Source: Kroppenstedtia guangzhouensis (lineage in GTDB: Bacteria > Bacillota > Bacilli > Thermoactinomycetales > DSM-45169). Taken from it: a stretch of 58,131 nucleotides of DNA. Positions 9,702 to 18,988 of the stretch are shown one piece after another. Under the pieces are notes generated by a model that had not been told where the DNA came from, made no database searches, and was given only the letters and a program-made list of their open reading frames with translations. How positions within the stretch are numbered: position 1 is the stretch's first letter; each line of letters begins with the position of its first letter. The stretch covers positions 1 through 58,131 of the forward strand of contig NZ_BMEX01000015.1 of the NCBI RefSeq assembly GCF_014637345.1, in the 5' to 3' direction. The position numbers were made by a program, and so were the translations under genes.

Positions 9702-10106
9702 ATGGCGTTATCCACCACACTTCAAGTTCGCTTCAATGAATGCGATGGCCTCGGTCATGTGAACAATGCCGTTTATTACACCTATATGGAAACAGCGCGG
9801 ATCGAGCTGTTTCAGATGCTGGATCCGGAAATGGACCTGAACAATTGGAAACTGATTGTGGCTTCCACCAGTTGCGAATACAAGGCGCAAGCCGCTTTTG
9901 CTCAGTGGTTGAAAGTGACCACGGAAGTGGAACGGATCGGCAAGAGCAGCTTCACTGTTCTGCACCGGATCTCCGATCTGAAAACGGATAAGGAGATTGC
10001 CGTCGGGCGGGCAGTGTTGGTTCATTACAGTTACCATGAACAGAAGAGCCTCCCACTGACACCTGAAATGAGGAGAGCTCTTCAATCTATCGCTATGCCG
10101 CAGTGA
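9702..10106 (+). CDS. 4HBT-family acyl-CoA thioesterase
   Basis: 134-residue hot-dog-fold protein. The N-terminal signature VRFNECDGLGHVNNAVYYTY contains the conserved Asp of the 4-hydroxybenzoyl-CoA thioesterase (YbgC-like) active site. The start is ATG 9702 because AAGGAGG lies 8 bases upstream; the earlier in-frame TTG at 9684 overlaps that SD. It is likely to hydrolyse an acyl-CoA; the substrate cannot be inferred. A strong bidirectional terminator separates it from YwbE. A distinct second thioesterase of this fold is at 42804-43199. Confidence 0.9.
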   Translation: MALSTTLQVRFNECDGLGHVNNAVYYTYMETARIELFQMLDPEMDLNNWKLIVASTSCEYKAQAAFAQWLKVTTEVERIGKSSFTVLHRISDLKTDKEIAVGRAVLVHYSYHEQKSLPLTPEMRRALQSIAMPQ

Positions 10107-10115
10107 AGCAGAAGG

Positions 10116-10154
10116 AAACCAAAAAGAAGGGGCCAAACCCCTTCTTTTTGGTTT
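10116..10154. terminator. strong bidirectional terminator
   Basis: AAACCAAAAAGAAGGGG and its exact complement flank the loop CCAAA. It serves the convergent thioesterase (+) and YwbE (-) genes. Confidence 0.9.
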
Positions 10155-10172
10155 ATAAATCCAGTGCAACCT

Positions 10173-10376
10173 TTAGTCCAAAATCTCTTGGACCCGTCCC
10201 ACCTGTCCGCTTTCCAGCCGCACCTTGATCCCGTGGGGATGGGTGGGGGAGTTGGTCAGGATGTCTTTTACCACACCCCGGGTCCGCCGCCCCGTCCGTT
10301 GATCCGCCTTCAGAATAATATCCACTCTCTGACCCGGCTGGATGTCGCTCCGCTTACGTCCGTCGATCCTGTTCAC
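10173..10376 (-). CDS. ywbE: YwbE family protein (DUF2196)
   Basis: 67 residues matching the small YwbE family: KRSDIQPGQRVDIILKADQR, GVVKDILTNSPTHPHGIKVR, LESGQVGRVQEIL. It is probably a small beta-barrel; its function is unknown. The first GTG (10376) overlaps the SD AAGGAGG with no spacer. The codon at proper distance (8 bases) is ATC at 10367, so initiation may use a rare ATC or an out-of-register GTG. It is monocistronic and faces the thioesterase. Confidence 0.9.
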   Translation of the reverse strand: MNRIDGRKRSDIQPGQRVDIILKADQRTGRRTRGVVKDILTNSPTHPHGIKVRLESGQVGRVQEILD

Positions 10377-10439
10377 CTCCTTGAAAAATGGATGCCAAAT
10401 GACCGATCCCAGACGGAAAAGTAATGCCCGGACTCTCTA

Positions 10440-10769
10440 TTACGATCCCCTTTTACCCCTCTGGTGAGTAAAGAGGAAACAACCCAGGACAATTGCTAGA
10501 ACGGCAGGAGTGAACCGGTCCACTCCTTGTCTGAACGACATCCACTGTTCCCATCCGTAGGGGATCCCGGCGAAGATCAGAAAGATGAGAGCCAGCCTGA
10601 TCACCCGTCCTGTATTTCCCCGGCCAGGAATGAAAATCACCGCGACAGCCAGTGCATAACAGAGGAGATAGACCGGTTTCAAAGTGATCAACCCGGCCGC
10701 CTCCAACACACCCAAGACCACCGCACTGGCCGCCAACAAACCGATGAGGAGAGAATCAAGACGTTTCAT
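10440..10769 (-). CDS. small hydrophobic membrane protein
   Basis: 109 residues with about four membrane segments (SLLIGLLAASAVVLGVLEAA, PVYLLCYALAVAVIFI, LALIFLIFAGIPYGW, FTPAVLAIVLGCFLF) and a basic tail. ATG at 10769 has AAAGGAG upstream. It resembles many uncharacterised Bacillus four-helix membrane proteins; no function can be assigned. Confidence 0.75.
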   Translation of the reverse strand: MKRLDSLLIGLLAASAVVLGVLEAAGLITLKPVYLLCYALAVAVIFIPGRGNTGRVIRLALIFLIFAGIPYGWEQWMSFRQGVDRFTPAVLAIVLGCFLFTHQRGKRGS

Positions 10770-10811
10770 GGAAAACTCCTTTCCAGTGAGTCGATCCTAT
10801 TATATCAAGAG

Positions 10812-11375
10812 TCAGGCAGGCTCACGACAGGATCTCTTTACACTCTGATCCGCCCGATGCGCTCGATGACCCAGCCAGTAGAAGAGCATCCCCAGAGCGA
10901 CAACTCCCGCCAGCAGGAAAAAGGTTCGGGAGCCGCCGACTGCCTCCAGCAACCACCCGCCCAAGGTCGGACCGATAAAGAAACCGATGGAGCGAAAGCC
11001 ACTGGCACCAAAGTACGTCCCTCTCAGCACCGGTGGGGCCAATCGGTCGATAAAGAGACTGCCGGAAGGAAAGAGAAGGATTTCTCCAATGGTCAGAATG
11101 ATCATCCCCACGACAAACCAGCCCCAGTGCCCGCCGATTCCCCAGCAGGTCAGTCCCAGAGTGAACATCAAGCTTCCCAGGGTCATATGAGTCAGGATCG
11201 ACCTCCCTTCCCCCCAGCGGGTGATCGCCATCTGAAACAGGATCACAACACCTGCGTTCAGAGCCAACAGGGAGGGATACAAGACATGTTCTCCCCCAAA
11301 GAGTTCCTTGAGATGAAGAGGAAGGTTACTCTCCATCTGGGAATAACCGATATGCCCCAGGATGCCTATTAGGTT
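10812..11375 (-). pseudogene. MFS transporter, C-terminal half only
   Basis: An open frame starting right after a stop (TAA at 11376-11378) gives NLIGILGHIGYSQMESNLPL, then five or six membrane helices typical of the second half of a major facilitator drug exporter (FPSGSLFIDRLAPPVLRGTY, GFRSIGFFIGPTLGG). The first ~200 residues are absent. The nearest in-frame ATG (11336) has no good SD. A short MITE-like inverted repeat lies at about 11406-11446 just beyond the break. This is a truncated, presumably dead gene. Confidence 0.8.
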
Positions 11376-11405
11376 TTACATGTAGCGTCCTTGGCACATC
11401 AGAAC

Positions 11406-11446
11406 GGAAGCGGAATGTGAAATCAAAACCTAAATCACAACGCTTA
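11406..11446. repeat. short MITE-family remnant
   Basis: GGAAGCGGAATGTGA and TCACAACGCTTA face each other across about 15 bases. The right end matches the end of the dispersed repeat described at 32013-32193. Confidence 0.45.
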
Positions 11447-11474
11447 TAACAGAGGAAATCTTCGATCTCAGGGG

Positions 11475-11512
11475 AAAAAAACACGTCCCCCGGATCGGGA
11501 GCGTGTTTTTTC
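11475..11512 (-). terminator. rho-independent terminator of yfiC
   Basis: AAAAACACG...CGTGTTTTT with an inner TCCC/GGGGGA stem; T-run on the minus strand just after the yfiC stop. Confidence 0.8.
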
Positions 11513-11523
11513 CATTTGCTTTT

Positions 11524-13338
11524 TCAACCCGCGCCCAATACACGAAACTGGGCGGCAACCAGATTGAAATATTCGCCGCGTTCCGCCATCAGTTGCTCGT
11601 GGTTCCCTTCCTCAATGATGTGGCCCTCTCGCAATACCACGATCTTGTCGGCGTCCCGGATGGTGGACAAGCGATGGGCAATCAGAATGGCCGTCCGGCC
11701 GGCGAGCAGGATTTGCATCGCTTCTTGGATTCTAAGTTCAGTCTCGGTGTCGATACTGGCCGTCGCCTCATCCAGGATGATGATCCGGGGATCCGCCAGG
11801 AGCGTACGGGCAAAGGAAAGTAGTTGCCGCTCACCGGTGGAGAGAATGTTCCCCCGCTCTTCCACTTCGGTGTCATAACCTTGGGGCAACCGCCGGATAA
11901 AATCATCCGCTCCCACAGCCTGTGCTGCGGCCTCCACCTCCTCGTCGGTGGCACCCGGACGACCGAAGCGGATGTTTTCCCGGATAGTGCCGGAGAAAAT
12001 AAAGGTTTCCTGCAGGACGATGCTCACCTGGGAGCGGAGATCATCCAGCTTCAGATCCCGTAAATCCCGCCCGTCAATTTTTACCCATCCCTCCGTGGGA
12101 TCGTAGAAGCGACAGATCAGGTTGACGATGGAGGTTTTTCCGGAGCCGGTGTGACCGACCAACGCCACCTTTTGACCGGGGAGGAATTCCAGACAGATCC
12201 CCTTCAACGCTTTCCGTTCCCCATCGTAGGAAAAGACCACATTTTCCAACTCCACATGCCCACAGATCTTTTTCACCGGTTCCGCCCCTGCCCGTTCCGG
12301 AACCGACGGCTTTTCATCCAGGAATTCAAAAATTCTCTCCGTCGACGCCATCGCCATCAGCAACTGATTGTACACCTGCCCCAGCCGGGAAATGGGCTCC
12401 CAGAAGTTTCCCATGTAATAAGCAAAGGCGACAAACACCCCGATGGAGATCTCACCCGTCTGATAGAGAGAGGCTCCGTAGACGATCAGGATCACCGTTC
12501 CGATGGCACCGGCCAGCTCCACCAATGGCCGGAAAGTGGCACTCTTGCGAGCCGCTTCATTCCAGGCGTTGAAGTTATCCCGGTTCAGCCGGCTGAAAAA
12601 GTCCATATTCTCTTCTTCCTGGGTGTAGGATTGGGTGACCCGCATTCCCTGAATACTCTCGTTCAGATGGGAGTTGAGCACCGATTGTTTCAGGCGCACC
12701 TTCTGCCAGGAACGGCGGATTCTCCGGCGTAATTTGACAGAGATGAGAAACATCACCGGCAGGATTATCAGAATCGCCGCCGTCAAACTGGGACTCAACA
12801 CTGTCAACATGATGATGATCCCCGCCAGCAGGATGATATCCATAAATACGTTGATAATCCCGTTAGTCAACAGCTCCTGCAGGGAATTGACATCATTGGT
12901 GATCCGAACCAGGATTGAGCCGGCCGACCGTTGGTCAAAGAAGCGGTGAGAGAGGCGCTGGATATGGCGGAAAAGATGTTCCCGCAAATCATAGATGACT
13001 GACTGCCCTAGCACTTGCATCCAGCGGGTCCGAAGCATATTGCCGATCCAGTTGAGAAGATAAAGTGTGATCAGCACTCCCGCAAAGAGAAGCAACCGGG
13101 GCACATCTCGGTCCACCAGGGCATGATCGATCGCCAGACTGACCATAAAGGGAGCGAACAGACGGGCCCCTGTGGAAACAATCATGGCCGCCAAAGCCAG
13201 TGGCAACAGTTTTTTGCTGTAAGGTTTGACATAGGTGAGCAGACGGGCCATCAGCGACCAATTGAAGGGTTTGTCGATCACCATCTCACCCGGATAGGAA
13301 AACCGCTCCCGTGTGTTGGACCGGGACAATTCATCCAC
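11524..13338 (-). CDS. yfiC: ABC exporter subunit, YfiC-like
   Basis: 604 residues: a six-helix type IV exporter membrane domain (about 30-320) and a C-terminal nucleotide-binding domain. Walker A is GHTGSGKTS, Walker B is IIILDEATAS with the catalytic Glu, and the signature is the imperfect LSTGERQ. Length and order match B. subtilis YfiC, half of a heterodimeric exporter with YfiB. The GTG start at 13338 lies 4 bases after the yfiB stop, so the two are translationally coupled. With its partner it should form one consensus ATP site (this Glu, partner's LSGGQ) and one degenerate site. It likely exports drugs, peptides or lipids; the substrate is unknown. Confidence 0.92.
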   Translation of the reverse strand: MDELSRSNTRERFSYPGEMVIDKPFNWSLMARLLTYVKPYSKKLLPLALAAMIVSTGARLFAPFMVSLAIDHALVDRDVPRLLLFAGVLITLYLLNWIGNMLRTRWMQVLGQSVIYDLREHLFRHIQRLSHRFFDQRSAGSILVRITNDVNSLQELLTNGIINVFMDIILLAGIIIMLTVLSPSLTAAILIILPVMFLISVKLRRRIRRSWQKVRLKQSVLNSHLNESIQGMRVTQSYTQEEENMDFFSRLNRDNFNAWNEAARKSATFRPLVELAGAIGTVILIVYGASLYQTGEISIGVFVAFAYYMGNFWEPISRLGQVYNQLLMAMASTERIFEFLDEKPSVPERAGAEPVKKICGHVELENVVFSYDGERKALKGICLEFLPGQKVALVGHTGSGKTSIVNLICRFYDPTEGWVKIDGRDLRDLKLDDLRSQVSIVLQETFIFSGTIRENIRFGRPGATDEEVEAAAQAVGADDFIRRLPQGYDTEVEERGNILSTGERQLLSFARTLLADPRIIILDEATASIDTETELRIQEAMQILLAGRTAILIAHRLSTIRDADKIVVLREGHIIEEGNHEQLMAERGEYFNLVAAQFRVLGAG

Positions 13339-13342
13339 CCCC

Positions 13343-15088
13343 TCAGGAGATTGGAACCCTGTTTCGGTCCCGAAATTGGATATCGTAGATACGGCGATAG
13401 AATCCCTTTAGTTGCAACAATTCCTCATGGGTTCCCCGTTCCGTCACTCGCCCCCGATCCAGCACCAATATCTCGTCGGCCTCCTTCACTGAGGAGATCC
13501 GATGGGCGATGATAAAGGTCGTGCGCCCCTTCATCACTTCCCGGAAGGCGGCCTGGATCTTTTGCTCCGTTTCCATGTCGACAGCACTGGTGGAATCGTC
13601 CAGGATCAAAATCGCCGGATTGATCACAAGCGCCCGGGCGATGGCGATCCGCTGTTTTTGTCCTCCGGAAAGGCCCAACCCCCGTTCACCCAGCATGGTT
13701 TCATATCCTCGGGGAAAGCTCTCGATAAAATCATGGGCTTGTGCCCTACGGGCCGCCTCCCGGATCTCATCCATGGACGCCTCCGCGTTTCCATAGGCGA
13801 TGTTATCCCGGATGGTGGAGGAGAACAGGAAGGATTCCTGGAAGACCACTCCGATGTTTTGCCGCAAAGAACGGAGATTATATTCCTGAACCTTCCGACC
13901 ATCGATCAGGACCTCCCCTTCCGTCGCTTCATAAAAACGGGAGATCAGCTGGGTGATTGTGGTCTTTCCCGCCCCGGTGGCTCCGATCAGACCGATCACT
14001 TTCCCCGCGGGTACGTCAAAGTCGACATCCCGAATCGCCCACTCTTCCTTTCCCGGATAACGATGGGAAACATGACAAAACCGGACATCTCCCTTCAATC
14101 GTTCTTTGACAATCGCATTGGGACGGGACCGGATCTCCACCGGTTCATCCAATATTTCCAACAGACGTTCCCCAGCGGCTTTGGACTGGGAATAGGTGTT
14201 GATGGTGAAACCGAGAAACATCAAGGGACCGATGATATACCAGATCAAACTGAAAAAAGCGACCAACTCCCCCAGGAGCAATTCCCCCCGGAGCACCAGC
14301 CAGCCCCCGTAACCCAATAAAGCCACGACAGCTATATTTCCGATCCACTCCATCAGCGGAAAATAAGTTCCCCAAATATATCCCGTCTCCACGTTGGTCT
14401 GTTTATACTGTTCATTTCGCCGATTAAACTGCCCGATCTCAAAATCCTCCCGGGCCATCGCCTTGACCGTCTGGATCCCGCTGATGTTCTCCTGCACCTT
14501 GGTAGTCAGTTCGGCGAAGGAGCGGCGGATGTTTTTAAAAGCAGGGTGTACCTTTTGATCAAAACGGTAGACCGTCACTGCCAGAAACGGCATTGCCAGC
14601 AAGGTCACCATCGCCAATTTGAGATTAAGAGCCACCATGATCCCCAACCCCAAGGTCAACAACAAAAGAAAATTGATAAGCTGGGCACAGCCGAAGGAAA
14701 GAAAGAAACGGAACGCTTCCACGTCCGCCGTCAGGCGGGACATCAAGTCCCCGGTCTTGGCGTTGTCATAAAAGCGGAAGGGAAGTGCCTCCAGTTTTTT
14801 ATAGAGGGCGTTTCGCAGCTCGTAGACAGACCGGATCCCAAACAAATCCCCGTTGTACTGATGAAAAAAAACGGCGATCGCCTTGAGTGTCATCAGCAGC
14901 AAAAAACTTCCCGCGATCCAGGGAACCCATTCATATTTGCCTTTTCCGATCACCTCATCGATGGTCAACTTCAGCACCAGAGGATAGATCACCGTAATCA
15001 CCGTCACCAGGAGAAGGGCGCCGATGGACAAAAGGAACCGGCCCTTATGGGGCCAGTAAAAAGATTTCAATCTCTTAAACGTGTTCAA
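13343..15088 (-). CDS. yfiB: ABC exporter subunit, YfiB-like
   Basis: 581 residues counted from TTG 15088, preferred because AAAGGAG lies 8 bases before it; the upstream GTG (15097) touches the SD. Exporter membrane domain then nucleotide-binding domain with Walker A GATGAGKTT, a canonical LSGGQKQR signature, and Walker B ILILDDSTSAVD, in which the catalytic Glu is replaced by Asp. This is the expected pattern for the degenerate half of a heterodimeric exporter. First gene of the yfiB-yfiC operon. Confidence 0.92.
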   Translation of the reverse strand: MNTFKRLKSFYWPHKGRFLLSIGALLLVTVITVIYPLVLKLTIDEVIGKGKYEWVPWIAGSFLLLMTLKAIAVFFHQYNGDLFGIRSVYELRNALYKKLEALPFRFYDNAKTGDLMSRLTADVEAFRFFLSFGCAQLINFLLLLTLGLGIMVALNLKLAMVTLLAMPFLAVTVYRFDQKVHPAFKNIRRSFAELTTKVQENISGIQTVKAMAREDFEIGQFNRRNEQYKQTNVETGYIWGTYFPLMEWIGNIAVVALLGYGGWLVLRGELLLGELVAFFSLIWYIIGPLMFLGFTINTYSQSKAAGERLLEILDEPVEIRSRPNAIVKERLKGDVRFCHVSHRYPGKEEWAIRDVDFDVPAGKVIGLIGATGAGKTTITQLISRFYEATEGEVLIDGRKVQEYNLRSLRQNIGVVFQESFLFSSTIRDNIAYGNAEASMDEIREAARRAQAHDFIESFPRGYETMLGERGLGLSGGQKQRIAIARALVINPAILILDDSTSAVDMETEQKIQAAFREVMKGRTTFIIAHRISSVKEADEILVLDRGRVTERGTHEELLQLKGFYRRIYDIQFRDRNRVPIS

Positions 15089-15180
15089 AATTCGCACTCC
15101 TTTAACGGGAGACTACGAGTTTTTATTTTTCTGTTGACTACATCCCAATCTATTCGTCACCCGAATCATCTATCCCTGTC

Positions 15181-15216
15181 AAAAAGTGAAAAAGGATGGC
15201 CTTACAGGCACATCCT
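15181..15216 (-). terminator. probable terminator, minus strand
   Basis: AGGATG-t-GCCT/AGGC-CATCCT hairpin followed on the minus strand by TTTTCACTTTTT. No clear gene ends just upstream of it. A 65-codon minus frame (15281-15478) has no SD and was not accepted. Confidence 0.4.
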
Positions 15217-15603
15217 GTCCACATGGAGAGCGATACTCCGAATCACAAGGAAAAAGAGGGCAATTTTATTATCACTTTGTCTAAAAAAGTTCACAGGACC
15301 TGAAAAGGAAAGCCAATCGAAAGCTCATATCGACTGTTTTAATGGAGCGTCTTTGCTCGTCAGCTTTTGTGCGGAATGCGAACCCCATCCCGACCGACTC
15401 GGAAAACACTATATCACTGAGCTTCTGTGGTCCGGCTTTGATGGAGCGCCCGACTCTTCCTGAGGGAGACTTTTTCACAACGATTCAAAGTCCCTAATCA
15501 TTAATGACGATAAAAATTTAGTACCTTGTGGGAATATACAGAATGCCGGTATTCCCTTACACTGGATTTATATCAACTCCGCACAATAAAAGAGGTGGAG
15601 CAG
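15217..15603. other. gene-free region with a MITE-like end
   Basis: No convincing gene. TTTTTCACAACGATTC at about 15473-15488 matches the end of the dispersed MITE-like repeat with one change. The motif TTTTAATGGAGCG/TTTGATGGAGCG occurs twice (about 15338 and 15432). Confidence 0.35.
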
Positions 15604-15810
15604 ATGCAAGTGGAACAGTTTCTGCAGGAACGAAACCTGACTCCTCAAAAATTTAAACACGATGTCCTCCGCTATTTGGAACAGGGATTGACAATGGAAG
15701 ATATCGCCTTGATTTATCAGATCAAGCTTGTTCAGCTACTTCAATACACCCGGATCCTGGGCGTTTTTAAAATCTCCAGCTCCACGGCCTCTTCCCATTC
15801 CAATTCCTGA
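15604..15810 (+). CDS. small helical protein, HTH-like
   Basis: 68 residues from ATG 15604 (GAGGTGGAG 3-4 bases upstream). The sequence MQVEQFLQERNLTPQKFKHD, YLEQGLTMEDIALIYQIKLV reads as a short helical protein with a possible helix-turn-helix (LTMEDIALIYQI). No family recognised. The serine-rich tail STASSHSNS is probably disordered. Confidence 0.55.
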   Translation: MQVEQFLQERNLTPQKFKHDVLRYLEQGLTMEDIALIYQIKLVQLLQYTRILGVFKISSSTASSHSNS

Positions 15811-15886
15811 TCACGGACGACCTTGGGAAAGCCCCTTCTCTCTTTGCTGAAAGAGAAAGCAAGCATTTGACATTCCTTGAGAGGAA

Positions 15887-16075
15887 GTGTTTCCGATTAC
15901 ACATTTTGAGAAGAAAGAACGCGATCTTCGACGGGAAGTTCAGGAATGCGAGCGTCAGGAGCCGGCTTCTGCCCCCATGGATCCTTTCAAACTCCAAAAC
16001 GCAAGTGAAGAGAGACCGGGCTGGAAACAACGGGAGCGAATCCGAAAAAGACCTGCCTATCGCGATGTTAAGTAA
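15887..16075 (+). CDS. small charged hypothetical protein
   Basis: 62 residues from GTG 15887 with AGAGGAA directly upstream. Very hydrophilic (EKKERDLRREVQECERQEP... QRERIRKRPAYRDV). The coding look rests on an open frame and its composition only; the SD spacing is short. Bases 16076-16360 hold no gene. Confidence 0.35.
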   Translation: MFPITHFEKKERDLRREVQECERQEPASAPMDPFKLQNASEERPGWKQRERIRKRPAYRDVK

Positions 16076-16369
16076 AACCACTGTTTTCGCTTCATCATGC
16101 CATGGAGCATTTCCTTAGATAAAGTAACTCCTTTTTCAACAACTGTGAAGTTCACTCATACCTGTCCATTGCTCCGGAATCTCCCCCTCGGCGGGAGATT
16201 CTTCCATTTTTGATATGATCCAAGGGAAGGGAGAAGCCTCAAAGAGAGTCAAGCCATCCTTGCATTTTTGCACTGTCAAGTATAAGATTTAATTATAGAA
16301 ATCGGCTGCGTCTTTCTTTTTTTTTATCACAACTGTTATATATCAATATCCTTACAGGAGATGACATCC

Positions 16370-18115
16370 TTGTTGGCTGATAAACGTTTTCATCAATATC
16401 AGCTCCCTGATGTGAAGCGGGACTTAATGGCCGGGATCACGGTCGGAATCGTTGCCCTTCCCCTTGCGATGGCTTTTGCCATCGCTTCTGGTGTGAAACC
16501 GGAATACGGGATTTACACCACGATCATCGCCGGGTTGATCGTCGCTCTGCTCGGAGGATCCCGCTTCCAAATCGCTGGTCCGACCGGTGCCTTCGTCCCC
16601 ATTCTGCTCTCCATTGTCCTGGAGCACGGATATGAAGATCTGCTCATCGCCGGGTTTTTGGCGGGAATCCTGCTGGTTGTGATGGGATTGTGCAAACTGG
16701 GGAACCTGATCAAATATATTCCCCGATCTGTAACCATTGGATTTACCTCAGGGATTGCAGTGATTATTTTCACGGGACAAATCGCCAATTTCTTTGGATT
16801 GAAAGGGGTGGAGAAGAAAGAGGCTTTTCACGAAAACATCCTGGAGCTGGTTCGACAGTTCCACACGGTCAACAGTTACAGTCTGTTGACCGCCATGATC
16901 GGTCTTCTGCTACTTATCATCATCCCGAAAATAGCCCCCCGGCTCCCGGTGCTTCTCGTGGCCCTGGTGGTTCCGACCCTGATCTCGGTTCTGTTTTACC
17001 CCGATCGGGTGGAATCCATCGGGTCGGCTTTCGGAGGGATCTCTCAGAGTCTTCCCCCTTTTCAATTTCCGGAAGTGACTCCGGACAAAATCATGGAACT
17101 GTTGCCCTCCGCCTTTGTGATTGCGGTATTGGGGGGAATTGAATCTCTGCTGTCCGCCGTGGTAGCCGATGGAATGACAGGAAAACGGCATCATTCCAAC
17201 CGGGAACTCATCGGACAAGGTGTGGCCAACCTGGTGACGCCTCTTCTGGGAGGAATCCCGGCGACAGGGGCCATCGCTAGGACGGCAACCAATATTCGAA
17301 GTGGAGCCGTCAGTCCTCTTTCCGGGGTGTTTCACAGTCTCTTTGTGTTGATCATCTTGTTGGTGTTCGCTCCCTTCGCCTCCTATATCCCCTTGGCGAG
17401 TATGGCACCCATCCTGATGATCGTCGCTTGGAACATGAGTGAGCAAAAAGCCTTTATGCATATTTTGAAATTACGTTCCGGTGATTCCCTTGTCCTTTTC
17501 ACCACCTTTGTACTGACCGTCTTTGTCAATATAACGGTGGCGGTTCAAGTCGGATTGTTGCTTGCCATGATCTCCTTTATCAAACGGATGGGAAATATGC
17601 TGGAAGTGGAGAAAGTGCTCCCGGATCACCGCCATGGGGAGCAGATGTCTCCTCATCCCGTGAAAACCGGCCACCATTGCCCCCAGCTGTCCATCTACAC
17701 TATAGAGGGGCCCCTCTTTTTTGGGGCCGCCGATCGGTTTGAACGTACACTCACCCGATCGATCCATCACCGGCCCAAAGTGCTGTTGTTGCGTATGCCC
17801 CATGTTTCCTTGATCGATGCCACTGGAGAAAGCCATCTCTCCTCCCTCGTATCCGATTTCCAAGAGCAGGGAGGAGTGATCCTAATCTCTGGGATTCGGA
17901 AACAACCGATGGAAATGTTGAAAAAAAGCGGTCTGTATGACAAAATCGGTCCAGAACACTTCTTTCCCCGCACGGGAATGGCCCTTCGTCACGGCCTCTC
18001 CCTGATCAACCGGGAGATGTGCAGATCTTGCCGGCACTTCGCTTTCCGTGAGTGCGAGGGGTGGCACATAAGCGGGGGGATAACCGGGAGAGAAATAACG
18101 GTTTCTGATGGATGA
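16370..18115 (+). CDS. SulP family anion transporter with STAS domain
   Basis: About 581 residues. The N-terminal two thirds form the SulP/SLC26 membrane domain (14 helices expected; motifs GIVALPLAMAFAIASGVKPE, GPTGAFVPIL, NRELIGQGVANLVTPLLGGI, ATGAIARTATNIRSGA). The C-terminal STAS domain contains the phosphorylatable-type loop MPHVSLIDATG. A Cys-rich tail (CRSCRHFAFRECEGW) follows. The start is ambiguous: ATG 16361 directly abuts AGGAG, while TTG 16370 is 9 bases from it and is preferred. It transports an inorganic anion (sulphate or bicarbonate are usual); the sequence does not decide which. It ends convergently with the haemolysin III gene at a shared terminator. Confidence 0.9.
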   Translation: MLADKRFHQYQLPDVKRDLMAGITVGIVALPLAMAFAIASGVKPEYGIYTTIIAGLIVALLGGSRFQIAGPTGAFVPILLSIVLEHGYEDLLIAGFLAGILLVVMGLCKLGNLIKYIPRSVTIGFTSGIAVIIFTGQIANFFGLKGVEKKEAFHENILELVRQFHTVNSYSLLTAMIGLLLLIIIPKIAPRLPVLLVALVVPTLISVLFYPDRVESIGSAFGGISQSLPPFQFPEVTPDKIMELLPSAFVIAVLGGIESLLSAVVADGMTGKRHHSNRELIGQGVANLVTPLLGGIPATGAIARTATNIRSGAVSPLSGVFHSLFVLIILLVFAPFASYIPLASMAPILMIVAWNMSEQKAFMHILKLRSGDSLVLFTTFVLTVFVNITVAVQVGLLLAMISFIKRMGNMLEVEKVLPDHRHGEQMSPHPVKTGHHCPQLSIYTIEGPLFFGAADRFERTLTRSIHHRPKVLLLRMPHVSLIDATGESHLSSLVSDFQEQGGVILISGIRKQPMEMLKKSGLYDKIGPEHFFPRTGMALRHGLSLINREMCRSCRHFAFRECEGWHISGGITGREITVSDG

Positions 18116-18208
18116 TCGATTTCTGCAGTCCCCCGCCCGGCCTTTCTTCTTCCACCACCCCCAGAAATTTCTCCGCGGGCGGGAATTTATTCCACGACCC
18201 GGAAACAT

Positions 18209-18243
18209 AAAACCCGGCCTGAACAGAACAGGTCGGGTTTTTT
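18209..18243. terminator. bidirectional terminator
   Basis: AAACCCGGCCTG, loop AACAGAA, CAGGTCGGGTTT then TTT, between convergent sulP (+) and haemolysin III (-) genes. Confidence 0.8.
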
Positions 18244-18259
18244 GGCCAAAGTTTCGATT

Positions 18260-18916
18260 TCAATGGACTCCCATGGGAAGTATATAAGCCACCATCATCG
18301 CAAAGTGAAGGCCGGTTCCAACCATGATGAACAGATGAAACACTTCGTGAAAGCCAAAGCGGTTGGGGAAAAAATCACACCACTTGGTGGCATAAATCAC
18401 CGCACCCAGGGTATAGGCGACGCCACCAGCCACCATCAACACCAGCGCCCCGACGGGAAGGCTTTGGACCAATTGCACCAGGGGAATCAGAGCGATCCAG
18501 CCCAAGGTGACGTAAAAAGCGGTGGATACATAGCGTGGAGCATGGATAAACCGGATCTTCAGGATTATCCCGATCAAGGCCAGCACCCAGACCGCCGTCA
18601 GCATCACCCACTTCCAGGCTCCTTCCAATCCGTAATAAAAGACTGGTGTGTAAGAGCCGGCGATCAACAGATAGATTGCAATATGATCCAGCTTTTTCAG
18701 GATCATCTCTTTTTCGGGGGTGGTCCGCACCCAATGATACAGGGAACTGGCCCCATAGAGGAGGATCACGCTGACCCCGTAAATCGTCATGGTGATCAGA
18801 GCAGACAGCTGTTCACGGCTGAGCAGAATCAGGAACACCAGTCCGACAATTCCGGCTAGAAACGTGACAAAGTGCGTCCAGGTATTCACCGGTTCTTTCA
18901 TTTTCCACCATTTCAC
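18260..18916 (-). CDS. haemolysin III / YqfA-like PAQR membrane protein
   Basis: 218 residues with seven membrane helices and the conserved PAQR metal-site pattern: ASSLYHW, LDHIAIYLLIAGSYTP and the C-terminal FGFHEVFHLFIM...HF. These His/Asp residues are shared with metal-dependent PAQR hydrolases. In B. subtilis the homologue acts in membrane homeostasis; haemolysis is an old label. GTG 18916 has GGGG at 9 bases; ATG 18901 is an alternative. Confidence 0.9.
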   Translation of the reverse strand: MKWWKMKEPVNTWTHFVTFLAGIVGLVFLILLSREQLSALITMTIYGVSVILLYGASSLYHWVRTTPEKEMILKKLDHIAIYLLIAGSYTPVFYYGLEGAWKWVMLTAVWVLALIGIILKIRFIHAPRYVSTAFYVTLGWIALIPLVQLVQSLPVGALVLMVAGGVAYTLGAVIYATKWCDFFPNRFGFHEVFHLFIMVGTGLHFAMMVAYILPMGVH

Positions 18917-18988
18917 AGGGCCACACCCCTTTATCGAAGTTACACCCGATTATACAACGGATTCCGGATCTTGTCCTCTGCGGTGTCA

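Noticed and set aside
15281-15478. Minus-strand 65-codon frame before a terminator
   Set aside because: No SD, no recognisable family, and its 5' end is a MITE-like terminus.
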